Assembly: GCA_030442055.1 (NCBI GenBank)
Contig: JAUJEB010000005.1
Location: 62,001-126,000 of the forward strand
Length of the DNA stretch: 64,000 nucleotides
Reading direction: 5' to 3'
DNA from: Agaribacillus aureus
Lineage (GTDB): Bacteria; Bacteroidota; Bacteroidia; Cytophagales; Cyclobacteriaceae
The number at the start of each line of letters is the position of its first letter. Position 1 is the stretch's first letter. The position numbers were made by a program, and so were the translations under genes. Of the stretch, positions 33,837 through 42,389 are shown in pieces. Below the pieces are notes generated by a model. It was given only the letters and a program-made list of their open reading frames with translations, did not search any database and had not been told where the DNA came from.

Positions 33837-35599
33837 TGGCTGATACGCAAATCAAAAGGTTGTTTGACCTTTTATCCTTCGGAACTGAAAATTACGGTAT
33901 TGATGATGCATTAGCATGCAAGGTAAACGGGGAGTGGGTAAAATACAGCAGCAAAGATTTAATAAGCATTACCAACAGGGTGAGCCTTGGTTTGATGAGA
34001 ATGGGCATTGGCAAGGATGACAAGGTCGCCATTATTTCTCCAAACAGACCTGAGTGGAATTTTATTGATTTTGGGTTACAGCAAATTGGGGCCGTAAGTG
34101 TTCCTATTTATCCAACCATAACAGTTCACGACTTTCAATTCATATTTAATGACGCCGGGGTGAAGATGGTCTTCGCAGCCGACTACGACTTGTATCGAAA
34201 AGTCAAGATCGCCGCGCGCGAATCGCCTAGCGTCAGGGAAATATATACGTTCGAATTGCTGGACAATGCCAAACATTGGTCGGAAATCAAAAAAAATGGA
34301 GAAGGGGGCGACGAACAAAAACTGCAGGCGATGAAAGATGAGGTAAAACCGGAAGATTTGGTGACGCTGATTTATACATCGGGCACAACCGGGACACCTA
34401 AAGGCGTCATGCTCTCTCATCAAAATATTATATCCAACATTCTGGCCGCTTTGAAAATAGCTCCTATTAAAGGCCGGGGTTATAAGGCCCTGAGTTTTTT
34501 ACCCATTTGTCATATTTTCGAAAGGGCGGGTGTTTATTTTTACATGCGTGCGGGTATCGCTATTTACTATGCAGAAAGCCTGGAAACGATAGGAGATAAT
34601 CTCAGAGAAATTCAACCGCACACTTTCACAACGGTGCCACGCCTGCTGGAGAAAATCTATGATAAAATTGTGGCTAAAGGTTATCAACTTTCCGGTATAA
34701 AGAAAAAACTGTTTTTCTGGGCACTTGGGCTTGGCTTAAAATATGACCCCAATGAAGATCTTGGCTGGTGGTACAACTTTCAGCTGAAACTGGCTAATCG
34801 ATTAATATTTGCCAAATGGCGGGAAGCGCTGGGAGGCAACATTGTCTACATAACTTCAGGAGCAGCGGCGCTGCAGCCACGGTTGTCAAGGGTTTTCTGG
34901 GCCGCAGGCATTAAGGTACTGGAAGCGTACGGAGCGACCGAAACATCTCCCGGTGTTTCTTTTTCAAAAATCGATGATTTAAAGATCGGATGCGTTGGCT
35001 GCCTGTTGGACGGTGTTGAAGTGAAAATTGCCGAGGATGGGGAAATCCTCGTCAAAGGCCCCAACGTTATGCAAGGTTATTATAACCGACCCGATGTGAC
35101 GGCAAAATCCATTGTAGACGGCTGGTATCATACCGGTGATGTTGGCGAAATGATTGAAAACAAATACTTAAAAATTACGGACAGAAAAAAAGAAATATTT
35201 AAAACCTCGGGCGGAAAATACATCGCGCCGCAGCTTCTGGAAAACAAGTTCAAGGAATCCGTGATGATTGAACAAATCATGGTTGTCGGAGAAGGTGAAA
35301 AATTTCCGGGCGCCTTAATCGTCCCAAGCTTTGAAGGTGTTCGCGAATGGTGCCAGCGCAAGCAAATAGACTATACCTCTGATGACGAAATGATCAAGCA
35401 CCGGCTGGTTGTTGAAAAAATCCAGAAAGAGGTTGATTTCCATAACGGGCATTTTGCGCAATATGAGAAAATCAAAAAGTTTAAATTACTCAATGTTGCC
35501 TGGAGCATAGAAAGCGGAGAACTAACCCCCACCATGAAATTAAAAAGACGCATTATCCTGGAAAATCATGGGGCTTTGGTGGAACAGATTTATGAGTAG
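33836..35599 (+). CDS. Long-chain acyl-CoA synthetase (AMP-binding)
   Basis: This 587-residue ANL-superfamily ligase activates a fatty acid with ATP and then transfers it to CoA. The phosphate loop is IYTSGTTGTPKGVMLSHQN (about 180-198), the adenine-site motif EAYGATETSPG (about 363-373) and the lid motif DRKKEIFKTSGGKYIAPQ (about 446-463). The length and the loop suit FadD/AcsL-type enzymes. No signal peptide is visible. The gene starts at the edge of a 36-bp perfect palindrome, so its expression is probably tightly controlled, perhaps by a fatty-acid-responsive regulator. It converges with the methyltransferase gene. Confidence 0.92.
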   Translation: MADTQIKRLFDLLSFGTENYGIDDALACKVNGEWVKYSSKDLISITNRVSLGLMRMGIGKDDKVAIISPNRPEWNFIDFGLQQIGAVSVPIYPTITVHDFQFIFNDAGVKMVFAADYDLYRKVKIAARESPSVREIYTFELLDNAKHWSEIKKNGEGGDEQKLQAMKDEVKPEDLVTLIYTSGTTGTPKGVMLSHQNIISNILAALKIAPIKGRGYKALSFLPICHIFERAGVYFYMRAGIAIYYAESLETIGDNLREIQPHTFTTVPRLLEKIYDKIVAKGYQLSGIKKKLFFWALGLGLKYDPNEDLGWWYNFQLKLANRLIFAKWREALGGNIVYITSGAAALQPRLSRVFWAAGIKVLEAYGATETSPGVSFSKIDDLKIGCVGCLLDGVEVKIAEDGEILVKGPNVMQGYYNRPDVTAKSIVDGWYHTGDVGEMIENKYLKITDRKKEIFKTSGGKYIAPQLLENKFKESVMIEQIMVVGEGEKFPGALIVPSFEGVREWCQRKQIDYTSDDEMIKHRLVVEKIQKEVDFHNGHFAQYEKIKKFKLLNVAWSIESGELTPTMKLKRRIILENHGALVEQIYE

Positions 35600-35608
35600 G
35601 GTCGACAA

Positions 35609-36346
35609 TCATTGATCCTCAAAGGCTACAAAAACTGTGGTAGGAAATATTATTTCATAAACGCCATGGGTCCAAAGCTGCTTTAATTGATCATGTAATG
35701 CATTTACTGGATTTTCACGATGATCTTTTTGATATTTGGCGACACTGGACCAGGTCTGCACGTAACCAATTAATTGCTGCAGCGACCATTCCTTTTTTAT
35801 AGAAAATGTTTCGGTTTGAACATGCCTGAAAGGAAATTTTACGTCACCATACCGGCGATCGACGTGCTTTCGCTCTGACTCCCAATAGGGGCCAACGACA
35901 TTGTGATAAAAATCACCTATTGCCTGATCGATCCTGTCTTCAATCTTTAACAAATCATAAGTCCAGACAGCCAAAACCCCGCCTGGCTTTAGCACTCTTT
36001 TTGCCTCCCGGAAGAATTGTTCAAAATTAAACCAATGAAATGCCTGGGCAACGGTAATAAGGTCAAACCGGTTGTCCTTAAAAGGCGTAGACTCCGCCGG
36101 GGATTGCCGGTAATGAATATTGAAGTTTTGGTAAGCATTGTCCAATTGTCCGTCACTTATATCGGAAGCTTCCACCTGCTTAAAAACAGTAGACAGATAT
36201 TTGGCTGCCTGACCGTTACCCGTGGCACAATCCCATGCCTGATCAAAGCTTCTGACATATTGAAATATATATTTGTACAGCGCATCCGGATAGTCGGGAC
36301 GAAATCTTTCATAGTTTTCCGAATTGGCTGAAAAAAGGTTTTTCAT
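35609..36346 (-). CDS. Class I SAM-dependent methyltransferase
   Basis: The product (245 aa from ATG 36346, MKNLFSANSENYERFRPDYPD) has the class I motif I in FDQAWDCATGNGQAAKYL (about 40-57), motif II-like ASDISDGQL and motif IV-V LITVAQAFHWFNFEQFFREAKRVLKPGGVLAVWTY. It resembles the ubiE/trans-aconitate-type methyltransferase group. The substrate is unknown. A longer frame starts 33 bases upstream but would overlap the hydroxyacid dehydrogenase gene; the chosen start lies 4 bases after that gene's stop, so the two are likely cotranscribed. Confidence 0.85.
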   Translation of the reverse strand: MKNLFSANSENYERFRPDYPDALYKYIFQYVRSFDQAWDCATGNGQAAKYLSTVFKQVEASDISDGQLDNAYQNFNIHYRQSPAESTPFKDNRFDLITVAQAFHWFNFEQFFREAKRVLKPGGVLAVWTYDLLKIEDRIDQAIGDFYHNVVGPYWESERKHVDRRYGDVKFPFRHVQTETFSIKKEWSLQQLIGYVQTWSSVAKYQKDHRENPVNALHDQLKQLWTHGVYEIIFPTTVFVAFEDQ

Positions 36347-36350
36347 GTCA

Positions 36351-37277
36351 TTAATATTCTCTATTTCGCTGAATTTCATTTAACAGTTTTTGACCGCTAC
36401 GCATCCTCCTGTAATTTTCAACCAATTGCGTCACCGCCGCTACAGGGTTGGTCCAGCTGGCGACATGCGGTGTCACGGTAATATTAGGGTGTGTCCAAAA
36501 CGGATGATTATCCGGCAAAGGTTCCACATCAAAAACATCCAGCATTGCTCCGGACAATTGGCGATTTTCCAAAGCTGCCAAGAGATCGTTTTCTACAACA
36601 TGAGCTCCCCTGGCAACATTAATTAAATAAACCGGTCTGGTAAATTTTTGAAATAAATTCATGCCCAAAATACCGTTCGTTTTTGGCGTCAACGGTAACA
36701 GATTAATCAAAACGTCAAGGTGAGTCAAAAAGTCGGGCAACTGCTGCTCTCCATGAAAAGTGGTCACGCCTTTTAACTTTTTTTCCGAAGCAGCATAACC
36801 CAGTACATCAAAACTGAGTTGTGACAAGGCTTTGGCTACATGGCTTCCAAGGAAACCCAAGCCAAGGACGCCAATTTTCAAATTTTTCCTGGCGGGGTGC
36901 GGAGCCCATTTTTTTTGTGCCTGAGCATTTATATACCGGAACAGGTTTTTTTGGTAAGACAATACGGCCATAACAAGATACCTGGTCATCTCGATGGCAA
37001 GTTCATCGTCAACAATTCTGGTGACCACTACATCATCCGGCAAATGCTGATCGGAAATGATATGATCCACTCCTGCACCTAACGAACTAACCCACCTAAG
37101 ATGTGGAAATTGGGTAAATATATTTTCCGGATGATTCCAGAGCAAAGCGGCCAATACCTGTTTTGAGTGTGGTATTTCCGGATATATAAAAACCTCGATG
37201 TCCGGATCCAAAGCATTAATAGCTTCTTTCCATTCCTCAATATCCTTTCTGAAAGGTGTGACTAGTGCCAATGACAT
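36351..37277 (-). CDS. ghrA: D-2-hydroxyacid dehydrogenase (GhrA type)
   Basis: The 308-residue protein has the NAD(P)-binding motif GVLGLGFLGSHVAKAL (about 135-150), LINLLPLTPKTNGIL and YLINVARGAHVVENDLL. PLPDNHPFWTHPNITVTPHVAS carries the catalytic His. The lack of a long N-terminal extension suits the glyoxylate/hydroxypyruvate reductase branch (GhrA). It probably reduces glyoxylate or hydroxypyruvate with NADPH. The substrate range cannot be read from the sequence. The methyltransferase follows at once. Confidence 0.82.
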   Translation of the reverse strand: MSLALVTPFRKDIEEWKEAINALDPDIEVFIYPEIPHSKQVLAALLWNHPENIFTQFPHLRWVSSLGAGVDHIISDQHLPDDVVVTRIVDDELAIEMTRYLVMAVLSYQKNLFRYINAQAQKKWAPHPARKNLKIGVLGLGFLGSHVAKALSQLSFDVLGYAASEKKLKGVTTFHGEQQLPDFLTHLDVLINLLPLTPKTNGILGMNLFQKFTRPVYLINVARGAHVVENDLLAALENRQLSGAMLDVFDVEPLPDNHPFWTHPNITVTPHVASWTNPVAAVTQLVENYRRMRSGQKLLNEIQRNREY

Positions 37278-37419
37278 AGTGGTGGCTTTAAAAATTAATA
37301 CAATTCGAAATTTTGTGTTTTTGCATCTGCTAAAACCAATAAAAACTGATATTTCTTGAAAGAACTTTCATGGGTACATTTATAACGATTTAATAATATC
37401 GAAACCGAGGTTACTTTTT

Positions 37420-37427
37420 TAATTTTG
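37420..37427 (+). promoter_or_regulatory. -7 promoter element of the lipoprotein gene
   Basis: TAATTTTG exactly matches TAnnTTTG, 59 bases before the ATG at 37487. A -33 TTTG is not evident. Confidence 0.35.
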
Positions 37428-37486
37428 CAAGGTTACAATCAAACGCAATAATAATAAAGTCTAAAACCTAACAAAATTACACTCAA

Positions 37487-38263
37487 ATGAATAAAATTTT
37501 TATGACTAGAAATTTAAGAATTTATCTCCTGAGCGGGTTGGCCATGCTAGCGTTATTTTCGTGCTCAGACGATGACGATGCCAAACCAGCAGATTCTTTG
37601 GAGGACGTCCGACTAAGTTTTGCAGATGAAACGGAGATCGTTGAAGTTCCTACGGCCTTGAAAAACTCCTCAAACATTTACGCACAACAAGCCGCTGGAT
37701 ACATTCAGCAGATCAATGGTATGGGAGCCTATACCGCTAACTTTTTACCTCCGACAAATGCTGTAAAAACCAATACTCCGGTTACCGCATCAAATGGAAG
37801 AGTAGCAAGAACAAATAAGGAATATTTAGTCTACACGTGGGAAGATGGTGGTTACGGAATTACGTATCAGATTTCAGAGTCTGGCGACAATTATGTCTTT
37901 GAAATATTTTACAAATTGGGCGCCACTGCCGATTATTTAAAATTTGTTCATGCTGAAGAAAGTAAATCCGGCAAGAGTGGGTCTATGAAGATCTTCAACA
38001 TATTTGCAGAAGGTGACGAAAGTACCATACTGGTTAATTACACCTGGAACACAGCTGCTGACGGTACCGTATCTTTTGTGGCGGACTTTGTCGACACAGC
38101 TTTTAGGTATGAGGTAGTAGTTAAAAGCGATGGCTCGGGTGAAGTAAAATATCTTATCGACGGTGAGTTGAGCTATCATATGACCTGGACCGTAAGTGGC
38201 GACGGCACGTGGAAATTTTACGAAAGCGGAAGCATTACAAGCGAAGGATCCTGGACAGCATAA
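37487..38263 (+). CDS. Hypothetical lipoprotein (258 aa)
   Basis: The N-terminus IYLLSGLAMLALFSCSDDDD is a lipoprotein signal, with the Cys of the LFSC lipobox at about residue 27. The acidic SDDDDA behind it resembles Bacteroidota surface-export signals. The rest is beta-rich, with repeated aromatic strands (YVFEIFYKLGATADYLKF, TWKFYESGSITSEGSWT) and no family I recognise. A strong terminator follows, so it is a single-gene unit. It is likely in the outer membrane; surface exposure is inference. Confidence 0.75.
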   Translation: MNKIFMTRNLRIYLLSGLAMLALFSCSDDDDAKPADSLEDVRLSFADETEIVEVPTALKNSSNIYAQQAAGYIQQINGMGAYTANFLPPTNAVKTNTPVTASNGRVARTNKEYLVYTWEDGGYGITYQISESGDNYVFEIFYKLGATADYLKFVHAEESKSGKSGSMKIFNIFAEGDESTILVNYTWNTAADGTVSFVADFVDTAFRYEVVVKSDGSGEVKYLIDGELSYHMTWTVSGDGTWKFYESGSITSEGSWTA

Positions 38264-38286
38264 AGGCCGGGCAAAGAAAAGAAATG

Positions 38287-38320
38287 TAGCCGCCCAAAAA
38301 TGGGCGGCTATTTTATTTTT
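38287..38320 (+). terminator. Strong rho-independent terminator
   Basis: TAGCCGCCCA (38287-38296), AAAA loop and TGGGCGGCTA (38301-38310) form a perfect 10-bp GC-rich stem followed by TTTTATTTTT. It lies 24 bases behind the lipoprotein stop. Confidence 0.92.
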
Positions 38321-38675
38321 AAAATACGGAGAACATAACCCCCTTCCTTCTCCTTTTTCTACTGGTTATGAACGATCTAAATTCACTGGACCGGAACAGA
38401 TCGTTGCCCCAATTAAAGAAAGCGTCGATCCCAGAAGGCGTATGCAGTATTAGTGGAAAGCATAATTTTCCAGGCAATTTTTGTTCAAAGGCGCTGTGAG
38501 GTATATTCTTTTTTATAAGGAATTTAACTTATCACCTGACAAAAGATCAGCTCTCAAAAAAAAACATTACTTTTACTTACCAGTTAACTTTTTTGATCAA
38601 ATAGTAAAATCTACAATACCAAAGAAACTTCGATGATGACGTTTTTTGGTCGGGGCATTAATGATTTTTATTCAT
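38321..38675. other. Non-coding gap before the cytochrome gene
   Basis: No gene or structured element was identified. The sequence after the terminator is mixed, then T-rich towards the cytochrome start. A frame that crosses the terminator and the lipoprotein tail (38196-38453) looks like chance. Confidence 0.5.
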
Positions 38676-40088
38676 ATGATTAAGAAATCTCCATTTGTCT
38701 TTTTTTATCTCATCAACATTTGGTGGTTCGGATGTTCTCCAAAACTCGACATAGCACCAGGCAAAGTTAAGACTGACTGGAAAACTAAAAATATCCCAAA
38801 AAGTGTGCAATACACTTCAGGAGATGCCACCAGGGGATTTGAGTATATGAAATCCGGGGAATACATAGGCAGCGGTGTACCTTGGAAAATGTTGAAAAAA
38901 AAATTGGGAAAGATGCGTGACAGCCTGACCGAAGTGGAGGTGGAGCCGGGTTACTTTCTGAACTATAAAATCAGCCTATTTAAGGCGCCAAATGGAGAAA
39001 AGGTGGTATCCGGAAATTGTTTTACCTGCCATGGCACGACTTTCAATGGGAAATTATATTATGGTTTGGGAGATACATTTTACGATTTTACTAAAAGTCA
39101 GAAAATGGCATCGAAGGCCTTAAATAGCCTGGTAAAACTTAAATACAATAAGCATAAACCGGAAAGAAAAGCATTTGAGGATTTCGGAAGCTATTACAAA
39201 GCATTAGCACCAAAAATCGTAACACCTGTTTTTGGCGTTAATCCGGCATTCAGACTTGCCGAGGCTTGTGTACAACATCGCGACCCGGTCGATCTCACCT
39301 ATAAAAAAAAGAGCCAGTTTGAATCCATCAAGTTTACCATTGCCACCGACGTTCCTCCACTCTGGAATGTGAAAAAAAAACATGCTTTATATTATAATGC
39401 CATGGGCCGTGGAGATTTTACAAAATTACTGATGCAATCCGTATTGCTTGGACTGCCCGATAGTACGATGGCCAGGCAGGTTCAGCAAGAGTTTGTTCAT
39501 GTGCTGGCATGGTTAAGATCTCTGGAAGCGCCAAAGTATCCTCGCACGATAGACAGGCAACTGTCTGCCTCCGGCAAAGTGATATTTGAGGAGCATTGCA
39601 AAGACTGCCACGGTAGCTATGGTGAAAAAGAAGATTACCCCAATAAAGTAGTGGCATTGTCGGTCATTAAAACGGATCCCTGGTATGCATGGTATGCTAA
39701 AGACTATTCGGGATTTTCCCCATGGTATAATAAAAGCTGGTTCGCCAATTCCGATCCTGTATCAAAAAATGTCCCTGTAGAAGGTTACATCGCTCCTCCT
39801 TTAGACGGCATATGGGCAAGCGCACCTTATTTACACAATGGGTCGGTTCCCACATTAAATACACTCCTGAATAGTAAGGAAAGACCGGATTTTTGGGAAC
39901 GAAGTGGTAAAACCGACGATTATGACTATGATAAGGTGGGGTGGAATTTTCAGGAAAAGAAAAACGCATCGGGTAAATTCGTTTATGACACCAGCTTGCC
40001 CGGGTATGGAAATCAAGGTCACACGTTTGGAGATAAGCTTAGCCGGCAAGATCGCAAGGCACTGATAGAATATTTAAAAACACTATAA
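38676..40088 (+). CDS. Diheme c-type cytochrome lipoprotein, RoxA-like
   Basis: The 470-residue product has a lipoprotein signal MIKKSPFVFFYLINIWWFGC (Cys20) and two haem c sites: CFTCH (C115, C118, H119) and CKDCH (C308, C311, H312). The C-terminal block YIAPPLDGIWASAPYLHNGSVPTLNTLL and the preceding TDVPPLWNVKKKHALYYNAMGRGDF are typical of the RoxA/di-haem cytochrome c peroxidase-like group, whose members include oxygenases. It is probably on the periplasmic side and may take part in electron transfer or oxidative cleavage. The start at 38676 fits the signal peptide; longer frames begin at TTG 38646 or ATG 38661. The substrate is unknown. Confidence 0.82.
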   Translation: MIKKSPFVFFYLINIWWFGCSPKLDIAPGKVKTDWKTKNIPKSVQYTSGDATRGFEYMKSGEYIGSGVPWKMLKKKLGKMRDSLTEVEVEPGYFLNYKISLFKAPNGEKVVSGNCFTCHGTTFNGKLYYGLGDTFYDFTKSQKMASKALNSLVKLKYNKHKPERKAFEDFGSYYKALAPKIVTPVFGVNPAFRLAEACVQHRDPVDLTYKKKSQFESIKFTIATDVPPLWNVKKKHALYYNAMGRGDFTKLLMQSVLLGLPDSTMARQVQQEFVHVLAWLRSLEAPKYPRTIDRQLSASGKVIFEEHCKDCHGSYGEKEDYPNKVVALSVIKTDPWYAWYAKDYSGFSPWYNKSWFANSDPVSKNVPVEGYIAPPLDGIWASAPYLHNGSVPTLNTLLNSKERPDFWERSGKTDDYDYDKVGWNFQEKKNASGKFVYDTSLPGYGNQGHTFGDKLSRQDRKALIEYLKTL

Positions 40089-40122
40089 AACAATCTAAAT
40101 AGTGCATGAATACGCTGGGGTT

Positions 40123-41964
40123 TTAATTAATTAAATCTCCTCGCAATTTTCTAAATCGTTTTCGCGCTTCGGCGCTAAACAAACTCCCAGGAAATTTGGT
40201 TAGAAAATCCTGGTATATCTCCATGGCATGTTGATTGTCAGTCAGCTGCTCCTCGTATATTTTGCCCATTAAAAAGTAGGCATCGTCACTTAAAATGTCA
40301 TAAGGGTATTCATTCACTATTTTATCCAACAAGATGATGGCCTGATCAAATTGCCCTAATTCCATTAAAATTTTTGCTTTTAACCAGTAAATCTCATCGG
40401 TGATTCTGTGTCCGGGATGGTCATCCAGCATTTTATCCAAAGCATTAATAGCTTCCTGTTTTTTGTTTTGAAACAATAACAAGTCAATGGACGCATAGGT
40501 CTTCATAACCAAATCAGTAGTATCCAGTACTGTATTGTCCTTTATTAAAAGGCTGAGTTGGATGGCATCGTTTGATATTTCCCTGGAGGTAGCGAGCTTC
40601 AATATATCGAGGTGAGACTGCGCCAACGAAAAGTTACCGCTGTAATAGGAAAGTTTGGCATTCTTTAATTTTGCTTCATAACCCAGCGGTTGTTCTTTTT
40701 TGGATTTTTCCACCTGTGAATACAAAAGTGTTGACTCCCAGGGCTGACCCGTCAAAAGATATATGTCGCCTAAATCGAGCTTACATTTGGCGACTAAATT
40801 GGAGTTAACCCTGGGTCTTTTAATTATTTTGTTTAAAATTTCTATGGCACGTTCTTTCTGGTCCAGATAAAAAGCATAAAGCAAAGCCTCGCTCCTCATA
40901 ACCTCCAGGGTTACCGGATTGTAGCCCACCTGATTTACCAAGGCATCGTAATCAACAATTAACTTTCTTATTTCAACCGTATCGATTGGAAACGAGTTTT
41001 TTACAGTTTCTTCCCGGGCTTTGATTAAGTATTTTTTAGCCAATACATAGTTGTCACCTTTGGGAAATTCTTTGATCAAATATTCAAAAATGGTGACCGT
41101 ATTTTTATAGTCTTTGTTTTCGAAAGCAATGATGCCAACATCCATGGTCTTTCGCCCGCCGGTTTTAAAACGTTTGTCGAATGCGCGTGACTGAATAAAA
41201 GCCTGATAAAAATTCTTCAATTGCAGGTTAACCCAGATCAGTAATTCACTATAAATTTCTTCATTAGGTTGCTCCTGCAATTTATCAAACAAGTAATCCT
41301 GCATCCCTACCAATTCTTCCTTTTCCGACAGTATATTTTGAAAAGTATTTTTAACATATTCAACATTCTCAGGATGGGCCTTGAGAAAATTAATGTATTC
41401 CTCCACCATCATGTCCTTGTTGCTGGTTAGGCGGTATACATTGGCTAGCTCCAGGGAATACTTGTATTTATCATTTTCTTTTTTCCGGCCGATCTTAAAA
41501 GCTTCTATGGCAAATTCGGAAATTCTTTTTCGCATGAAATATTGAGCGGTAGCCCTGACATCAAAGTCACCTTTTTTAACCAAATCAATGATTCTATTGA
41601 AATATTTATCAGCTCTTTCCTGCTCCCCCTTTGATTTGTAAATAATACCCTTATCAATATGGTAGTTAACAAAATTGGGATAAAACTTGAGTACCCGGTC
41701 TATATATATCTCGGCACCTTTGAAGTCGCCGGTTGAGGTAAGCAACTCCAAATAATTATTGTGAATTCTGGGGATGTTTTTGGCGCGACGCGCCAAATTT
41801 TCATAAATATCCTTGGCCTTCGACATTTCGCCGCTATTAAAATATTCGTTGGCCAATAATATTTTGTCATCCTGCCCATACAGATTGGTTGTAATTATTA
41901 AAAGGAAGGAAGTAATGATCAGAGATAAGAAGTTAGGTAAGTTTTTTTTCCGTTTTATGCACAT
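40123..41964 (-). CDS. TPR-repeat exported protein
   Basis: The 613-residue product has a signal peptide (NFLSLIITSFLLIITTNLYGQ) and many tetratricopeptide repeats across its length: NEYFNSGEMSKAKDIYENLARR, AEIYIDRVLKFYPNFVNYHIDKGIIYKSKGEQERADKYFNRII and QFDQAIILLDKIVNEYPYDI among them. It ends in KFPGSLFSAEARKRFRKLRG, a YbgF/BamD-like repeat. Such proteins scaffold envelope complexes in the periplasm. No catalytic motif is seen. ATG 41964 was chosen; GTG 41970 is possible. Its upstream gap is the candidate oriC. Confidence 0.85.
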   Translation of the reverse strand: MCIKRKKNLPNFLSLIITSFLLIITTNLYGQDDKILLANEYFNSGEMSKAKDIYENLARRAKNIPRIHNNYLELLTSTGDFKGAEIYIDRVLKFYPNFVNYHIDKGIIYKSKGEQERADKYFNRIIDLVKKGDFDVRATAQYFMRKRISEFAIEAFKIGRKKENDKYKYSLELANVYRLTSNKDMMVEEYINFLKAHPENVEYVKNTFQNILSEKEELVGMQDYLFDKLQEQPNEEIYSELLIWVNLQLKNFYQAFIQSRAFDKRFKTGGRKTMDVGIIAFENKDYKNTVTIFEYLIKEFPKGDNYVLAKKYLIKAREETVKNSFPIDTVEIRKLIVDYDALVNQVGYNPVTLEVMRSEALLYAFYLDQKERAIEILNKIIKRPRVNSNLVAKCKLDLGDIYLLTGQPWESTLLYSQVEKSKKEQPLGYEAKLKNAKLSYYSGNFSLAQSHLDILKLATSREISNDAIQLSLLIKDNTVLDTTDLVMKTYASIDLLLFQNKKQEAINALDKMLDDHPGHRITDEIYWLKAKILMELGQFDQAIILLDKIVNEYPYDILSDDAYFLMGKIYEEQLTDNQHAMEIYQDFLTKFPGSLFSAEARKRFRKLRGDLIN

Positions 41965-42024
41965 ATTCACGCTGCTAGTATATTATATATAATATATTAA
42001 TTAAATTATTATTATCTATTAGGC

Positions 42025-42041
42025 TGTGGATTAGTGGATAA
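42025..42041 (-). promoter_or_regulatory. Two overlapping DnaA boxes
   Basis: TGTGGATTA (42025-42033) and AGTGGATAA (42033-42041) are the complements of TAATCCACA and TTATCCACT, each one base off the DnaA consensus and sharing one base. They sit just right of the AT-rich run. Confidence 0.55.
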
Positions 42042-42161
42042 ATATTCGCCTTATTGTTTGACTTTTAAAAATGTTTACGAATTTGGGATTATTTTTGATT
42101 TACTCACAAGTTATTAACATTTAAACAACTGATTATGAGTGTGTTAACTCTTAATATCACT

Positions 42162-42170
42162 TTATACACA
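42162..42170 (+). promoter_or_regulatory. DnaA box
   Basis: TTATACACA matches the TTATnCACA consensus fully. Confidence 0.6.
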
Positions 42171-42201
42171 TTTTTGAGCCGTTATATTTTATAAACGTTT
42201 A

Positions 42202-42210
42202 TGTGAATAA
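42202..42210 (-). promoter_or_regulatory. DnaA box
   Basis: The minus strand reads TTATTCACA, a full match to TTATnCACA. Confidence 0.55.
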
Positions 42211-42290
42211 GATAGTTTATAAATTTTTTATATCCACTTTAATTAACACTGCTTCCTTACATTTTATGTTTCAGGGTGGAATAGCGATTG

Positions 42291-42320
42291 TTATCCACGG
42301 GTATATTTTATTTATCCACA
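42291..42320 (+). promoter_or_regulatory. Paired DnaA boxes
   Basis: TTATCCACG (42291-42299) and the exact consensus TTATCCACA (42312-42320) lie in the same direction, with start points 21 bases apart, that is, two turns of the helix. Confidence 0.65.
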
Positions 42321-42389
42321 GGTATTATAACAGGTAATTGTGGAATGTATAGGTCATGTGACAAGTGTATTCCGACAGTTTTCTCCCGG

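Larger units (their letters stand above)
41965..42389. other. Candidate chromosomal replication origin (oriC)
   Basis: This non-coding gap is AT-rich, with a nearly pure A/T run at about 41979-42018 that could unwind. It holds a cluster of DnaA boxes. Exact TTATnCACA sites are at 42312-42320 (TTATCCACA), 42162-42170 (TTATACACA) and 42202-42210 (minus strand, TTATTCACA). One-mismatch sites are at 42025-42033 and 42033-42041 (minus strand) and 42291-42299. I would expect well under one such site by chance. mnmG and two parS sites lie within 5 kb. dnaA is not in the window, and the genes to the right are all on the minus strand, so the call is not proven. Confidence 0.6.

Noticed and set aside
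38196-38453. Plus-strand frame of 85 residues
   Set aside because: It covers the end of the lipoprotein gene and its terminator hairpin, and the product is low in any recognisable pattern.
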